From Catonia carolina (Eukaryota > Arthropoda > Insecta > Hemiptera > Achilidae): a stretch of 64,000 nt of DNA. Each line of letters starts with the position of its first letter. Position 1 is the first letter of the stretch. Below the pieces are notes generated by a model, which saw only the letters and a program-made list of their open reading frames with translations, had not been told where the DNA came from and ran no database searches. The translations under genes were made by a program, and so were the position numbers. The DNA is taken from the NCBI GenBank assembly GCA_035578175.1, contig JAQMRL010000011.1:1871501-1935500 (forward strand), written 5' to 3'. Below, piece after piece: positions 59,527-64,000 of this stretch.

Positions 59527-59799
59527 TTATCGGACTTCAATAGTAATTTTAAATACGGTAAACCCTTTCGTTGTCAAAGAGACAAATACCGATTTGTTGA
59601 CGACGGTATTTCCACACTGTTGGTTCTCAAAGTGATTTGTTCTAGAATCAACATTAAAAAACGATCCATTCTGTGGAAAGTAGGGATGAATTAATTTTGC
59701 GAAGGGTGAAACATACAAACATGCAAGTAAAAAGAGTAGTATTAGCTGGTGGTAGGTCCTACCTGCCCTTGCAAAATTCCAATCCCCCTTACAATGCAT
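59527..59799 (-). other. Small ORF (90 aa) with a hydrophobic segment
   Basis: An ATG-started frame encodes 90 residues with a hydrophobic stretch (LILLFLLACLYVSPF) about 18 residues in, resembling a signal anchor or late signal peptide, then a polar part with one Cys. Local G+C is above the surroundings. There is no recognisable family, and a chance frame cannot be excluded. Confidence 0.2.
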
Positions 59800-60370
59800 T
59801 GTGTTGAAAATTGAATCGGGGCCAGTCGAATATCATTAGAGGTATTGTTTTCAACGTCCCTAAGTGCATTAATGGATCTAATGCCCGTTGCACTATTGCA
59901 GCGTTATGGATCAGATGACCAGTAACGCCAATCAAAATCCTATGCGTTTGTTAATCGAGGCTATTGCAGTTAGGCCTCTATGCAATAGGCCTATTGCAGT
60001 AAAATGCTTATCAAGATCCTTACCCATTGTATATAACTAGAGTACTGTATTATTACCATCCATTATGTACTATAAAATATTATATAACTTCATAATACTC
60101 AAATAATAATAGTAATCAATCCACTTAACCGTTTTATAATAAAAGAGAAACGAAAAATAACATAAATAAAATTCTTAACAATTAGGATTATTCTTCACTG
60201 CATCCTTGCGTATATAATGAATAAATTTATATTTTTTTCAATTAGAGAGATCAAAATTATAGTCATTGTTTTATTGAAAAAATCATTTAACCAGTGATTA
60301 TTATAAAAATTTATTAATTTAATTCAAATTTTTAATTTGTAATCGTTCCCTTCATAAATTTCTTGTCGTT

Positions 60371-60407
60371 TAGGTCAACAGCCGAAAGGCTGGTTTGAAC
60401 CTCTAGA
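60371..60407 (+). repeat. R380 repeat, copy 9, left part
   Basis: TAGGTCAACAGCCGAAAGGC then GGTTTGAACCTCTAGA, where a MITE interrupts the repeat. Confidence 0.9.
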
Positions 60408-60942
60408 CAGTGATTCTCAAACCTTTTTACTCCGCGATCACCAAATAGTAAAAAATAAAATTAATATTTCGCGACCCCCTCTCGATAATAATAGTAAGCC
60501 TTACTTTTAATAATTGAATTTTTACTGTAATTATAAATATAAAATGTTTTTTTTTAAATATTATATAATCAAACTGAAGCATTGAAAATATTAATACATT
60601 TTTCCACGTCTTATCTCTGTGAAAAGGAGTTTCCTCTACGGTTGCTCTCAAAACTAAATATAGGATTCGTATGTTATCACTCGAGAACACTTTACTTTTA
60701 TATGTTTCTAACGAAGATCCACGTATGAAGAAAATTTAAAATTTAAAACAAATGTAACCATCATATTAATAATTAATTAATGATTAATTTCTTTTCTTTA
60801 AAAGTAAGTGTACTTATTGCATGTAAAATTTTTATAAGTTAGTTTATAATAAATGATTTTTTCATAAAATGGTTAAACGATTTTATTATTATTTTGCAAC
60901 CCCCCTATAATATCACCACGACCCCCAGGTTGAGAATCACTG
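60408..60942. mobile_element. hAT-like MITE, 535 bp, nested in R380
   Basis: Inverted ends CAGTGATTCTCAAACC (left) and CAGTGATTCTCAACCTGGGG (inward from the right) are the classic hAT terminal sequence. The flanks are CTCTAGA (60401-60407) and CTCTAGAG (60943-60950), an 8-bp duplication with one base lost on the left. The uninterrupted site exists in the other R380 copies. No transposase. Confidence 0.9.
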
Positions 60943-61298
60943 CTCTAGAGGTTTTACTAAGTAAAAACGAGGAGTGAGGTGGTTTACGTTTGCCTTCCTC
61001 ACTGAGTTGAAAGAGTATACTTATCAGCATGCCAAGCCCTCCGAAAATCACCAATTTTCCACCTGAAAATGACACCTTTACTTCATTCACGACAGGGTCT
61101 GGCTGTATAGTAAAATGTATTACTCTCAGAGGAGATAACTGTGATTAGTGTCTTTTACACCTCTCACCCTTCTGTTTATTAATAGTTCAGTCATATAATT
61201 GGCTGACTATGTGATAAGAAACAGAACTTTTTTTGTAGCCCAGGAACCAACAGATCGAGTGCAATTAATTTAACATTTCACCTGCCCGTTATGGGAAA
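60943..61298 (+). repeat. R380 repeat, copy 9, right part
   Basis: Resumes at CTCTAGAGGTTTTACTAAGT and runs to CCTGCCCGTTATGGGAAAGC. Confidence 0.9.
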
Positions 61299-62375
61299 GC
61301 TACATAAATTACGTTTGCTTTAAACTCTATACAAAATATAGGAAGAAACTCACGAACCACCATAACCCATTGATCTTAAATATGACTACTCAGACTCTTG
61401 CAAACAATCCAATAAGACGATTAAAACGTCTATGGAGCCGAAATTTTATCACCTATTTTAGTATTGTAATTGACTAAACATTAAAACGATCTAAATTCTA
61501 CATTTATCTATTAAAATCAGAGTTTTGTCACAAGGATGTTTCTCCAATCACGATTTTTTATAATATTAATTGCTTCGTTATATGTGTTATCATATTCACT
61601 GATTGTATCTAACAGATTGTGAATTTTTTGAATAAAAAGCTACAAAATAAATCTGAAAAAAAACACATCAAATCACGCAAAATTACACAGTAGAAAAGTA
61701 CTTAAGGATCACATATCAGAGTGCGTTTTTATGTATGAGAGACTAAATTGTGATTATTATAAAAATGTAGTAAATAATTTAAATTTTACACCTGAATCTC
61801 TGAAAAATGACTCACAAAATGTTACATAAAAATAAACTCGGCTTTCTGATTGGCCCAGTAATTCAACTGGTAGAAATTCGATAATTATGTTAAGAAACAA
61901 TAGTTTTAGTCAATGAAATTACTGAAAACGTATAGTCATTGTATACATGAAATTTAAAAAAGTAATATATTTATTTTAGTTTTTTTACTTTTATCGGGAA
62001 CTGTACATTATTGACAACTACCCAATTTTATCGCTGTGATCGCTGCTTTGCTGTATTATTTGACGTGAATTAGGCATGAGTTTGAACAAGGAGCCCCAGT
62101 AGAGTTTGTTCACGGATAGCTGTCAGCTGGTCACCATACAGTCACTCGCCCAACCAGTGTTACTTAACAATTAATGGTAACTTTCTACCAGCTGACTGTC
62201 TGGGCTGGCCCGAAGGACTAAAAAAAGTAATATATAACGAAATTTTGCACCAATTACCAAACACGACTTTAAAATCATCATCACAAATCAGAAGCTGATA
62301 ATTTACTAGAGAACAGTGAACCTCATTGTAGAAGATTACACTCTAAAGATTTATTTTGGGACATTTTTTTTATTC
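61299..62375. other. No gene recognised
   Basis: AT-rich apart from 62080-62215, which is richer in G+C and contains GTCAGCTGGT and its inverse ACCAGCTGAC. No frame is supportable. Confidence 0.5.
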
Positions 62376-62710
62376 AACCCATCAAGTTGGGCTAGAGGTA
62401 AAGTTGTCGCCGTGAGTCAGCTGTTTGACAGCTGATGTACGGAGACGAAGGCTCCGTGCTTCAAATTCTAGTTAGTTAAAAATAGTTAGTTACTTTTCTA
62501 CGAATTTGAATACTAGACACAGGTTACTCGTGTACTTTTATGATTGGGGTTTAATTAACTATTTTATATTCTTAGGAATTTTTTTTTTTGGTTTGACCAT
62601 TCTTAGGAATGGTCAGCCTGAGTATGTACAAGACTATACCTCATTTACACCTCACACATACCATCCTCATCTCATTGGGTCATGGGTTTTTTTTATTGTT
62701 CTAAATTGAA
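62376..62710 (+). repeat. tRNA-derived SINE, family B
   Basis: Head TTGGGCTAGAGGTAAAGTTG, a degraded B box (GCTTCAAATTCTAG), then the body shared with 8033-8327 through GTACAAGACTATACCTC and CATTTACAC to CTAAATTGA. Confidence 0.75.
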
Positions 62711-62751
62711 AAGGTTTCAAGGTACGCATCTTAAGGTTAATTTTTTTTTCA

Positions 62752-63000
62752 TTAGTCATCAGAATCTTGACTGGTTCAATGCAGTTCTCCAAGCTCTTCT
62801 ATTATGCGCAAGTCGTTTCATATCTCCGACTATTACCTGTAACACCCTACATCTTTTGTAATTTGCTTTTTTAATTTGATTTATTCTGACCTTTGCCCCC
62901 CCCCCACAGTTCATTCCCTCAATCTTACACTCCATTATTGATAGACTAATACCTGGATGTCTTAAGATATGCCTCACTATCAATCCTTTCTGAATATAAT
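62752..63000 (-). pseudogene. LINE 3' end (L1w family)
   Basis: The minus strand encodes LRHPGISLSIMECKIEG and MKRLAHNRRAWRTALNQS and ends in AACCAGTCAAGATTCTGATG. It is a 5'-truncated relative of the LINE at 29865-31101. Confidence 0.85.
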
Positions 63001-63100
63001 AGAACCCCTTCAAAAATAATAGAAATAAAATAAAAATAGAAAAAAATTATTTTATTAATTCTATATTCACGTCAAGAAAAACAACAAAATGTAAAATTTT

Positions 63101-63226
63101 GTTGCGTGGAGGTCCCGGGTTCGATTCCCGGCCAGGATCTGGAAATGTTTACAAGGTAATAACCCACTGTTCATATCCCACCGTAGTCGCTAATAACCGA
63201 GCTGTTGATGCGACTTATAATAAAGT
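63101..63226 (+). repeat. tRNA-derived SINE, family A (5' truncated)
   Basis: Starts in the anticodon-arm region (GTTGCGTGGAGGTCCCGG), has a perfect B box GGTTCGATTCC, and the tail GTAGTCGCTAATAACCGAGC then TGTTGATGCGACTTATAATA. This tail is the one closest to the I-like LINE end at 43416-43470. Confidence 0.85.
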
Positions 63227-64000
63227 AAAAACAAAAAAAATTAAAATTTATGATTGATACCAGGGGCTATAACTCACTTATGATTAAAATTTACAACAAA
63301 AATTTACTCATTGTGAGTAGATCGTAGATTTTACAGTAATACAAAAAAATTTTAATGTAAAAATTTGTGAATTTTTCGACAATTTCGGTAGTATCTTCTT
63401 ATAAATTTAAAACAAAATACTTGTTAATTAAAATTAAATATATTCCTAGTTTTATTTAAATGAAACTGGAATATTTGAATAATTTAAACAAAAATATAAA
63501 AAAGATGAGTAATCTAGACGCGATATAACCTAAAAGCGGCACGCAACATGCGATTGTTATATTATTTAATTTTATTGAAACAAGATCGTCATTTAATATG
63601 ACGGTCTCCATTTTTATGGTGGATCACGTAAAACAGCGGTTAATTATATTTAGAGACATGTATAATTATTGCATCAAATATAGAGAAGCATTTATAGCAT
63701 ATGGTAGAATTGGCCTATTCTACGCCATGTACAAGTCATATTACAAGTCAAATTAAGTGACTGAACCGATGTTTAAACTGGTATAATCAAATGTCGAGAC
63801 CACTTGAGCGGTCTGTAATTAGTGGTTAGAAATAATGATAGAATTTGATTAAATGTAGTCACAACCTACGACCACATGAACAGAGGGTGAAAACCCTTTG
63901 GCCTTTCTATCACAGATGTCGTGTACCTATGTGTGACACGAGTAATGCTCGTAGAGGTTACCATATTTAGTGTCGCCCGCATATTTTTTTTATTATTTTA
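63227..64000. other. No feature seen
   Basis: AT-rich sequence to the end of the window. Confidence 0.55.

Overview
This is a stretch of animal nuclear DNA, very AT-rich (about two thirds or more A+T by eye). It is most consistent with an insect; the order cannot be fixed from the sequence. The reasons are the single convincing gene, a secreted Lys/Glu/His-rich protein with a motif block I associate with the insect DUF4779 family, and the retroelement mix: many jockey-type non-LTR fragments, one R1-clade fragment, tRNA-derived SINEs, and Tc1/mariner, pogo and hAT remnants. There is no sign of operons, bacterial ribosome binding sites, phage or CRISPR.

Layout. 1-9 kb: decayed LINE pieces on the minus strand (about 850-1345 and 2490-3060), a pogo/Tigger-like MITE with TA duplications (3092-3589), a TTAA-flanked MITE carrying a nested SINE (6380-6941), and two SINE types. 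9-20 kb: a 98% identical 167-bp duplication whose second copy abuts a perfect hairpin (9944-11152), an inverted pair of a 380-390-bp repeat called here R380 (14334-15366), a GC-richer island (16685-16850), and an 850-bp inverted-repeat element (17161-18010). 20-32 kb: a 780-bp dispersed repeat, a LINE 3' end split by an 820-bp insertion (22789-23960), an R380 copy split by a MITE (26080-27196), a run of mariner and jockey remnants (28270-29710), and the best-preserved LINE (29865-31101). 32-48 kb: more LINE pieces, an internally deleted Tc1-like element (33887-34478), a CpG-rich segment (42640-42890), the RNase H tail of an I-like LINE (43108-43470), a jockey fragment with intact YADD (45345-46300) and an R1-type C-terminus (47030-47640). 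48-53 kb: R380, SINEs, a long-TIR MITE (49775-50327) and the one gene (51226-52722, minus). 53-64 kb: a second 780-bp repeat, R380 copies including one split by a 535-bp hAT-like MITE (60408-60942), two long polypyrimidine tracts (56388-57812) and SINEs.

The most interesting signals lie in the repeats. R380 ends in a hairpin framed by AACCAG and CTGATGAC, the same layout as the 3' end of the LINE at 29865-31101. A tRNA-headed SINE family shares its 3' tail with the I-like LINE at 43108-43470. Both look like short retroposons that borrow the machinery of LINEs present in this same window. The repeats form a readable nesting history: SINE inside MITE, MITE inside R380, R380 inside the 780-bp repeat, and an unknown element inside a LINE.

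The one protein-coding gene has a signal peptide, a purine at -3 of its ATG and a close AATAAA. It appears isolated, and no neighbour suggests a pathway. Everything else called CDS-like is a broken transposon remnant and is annotated as such. All boundaries were read by eye, without alignment software.
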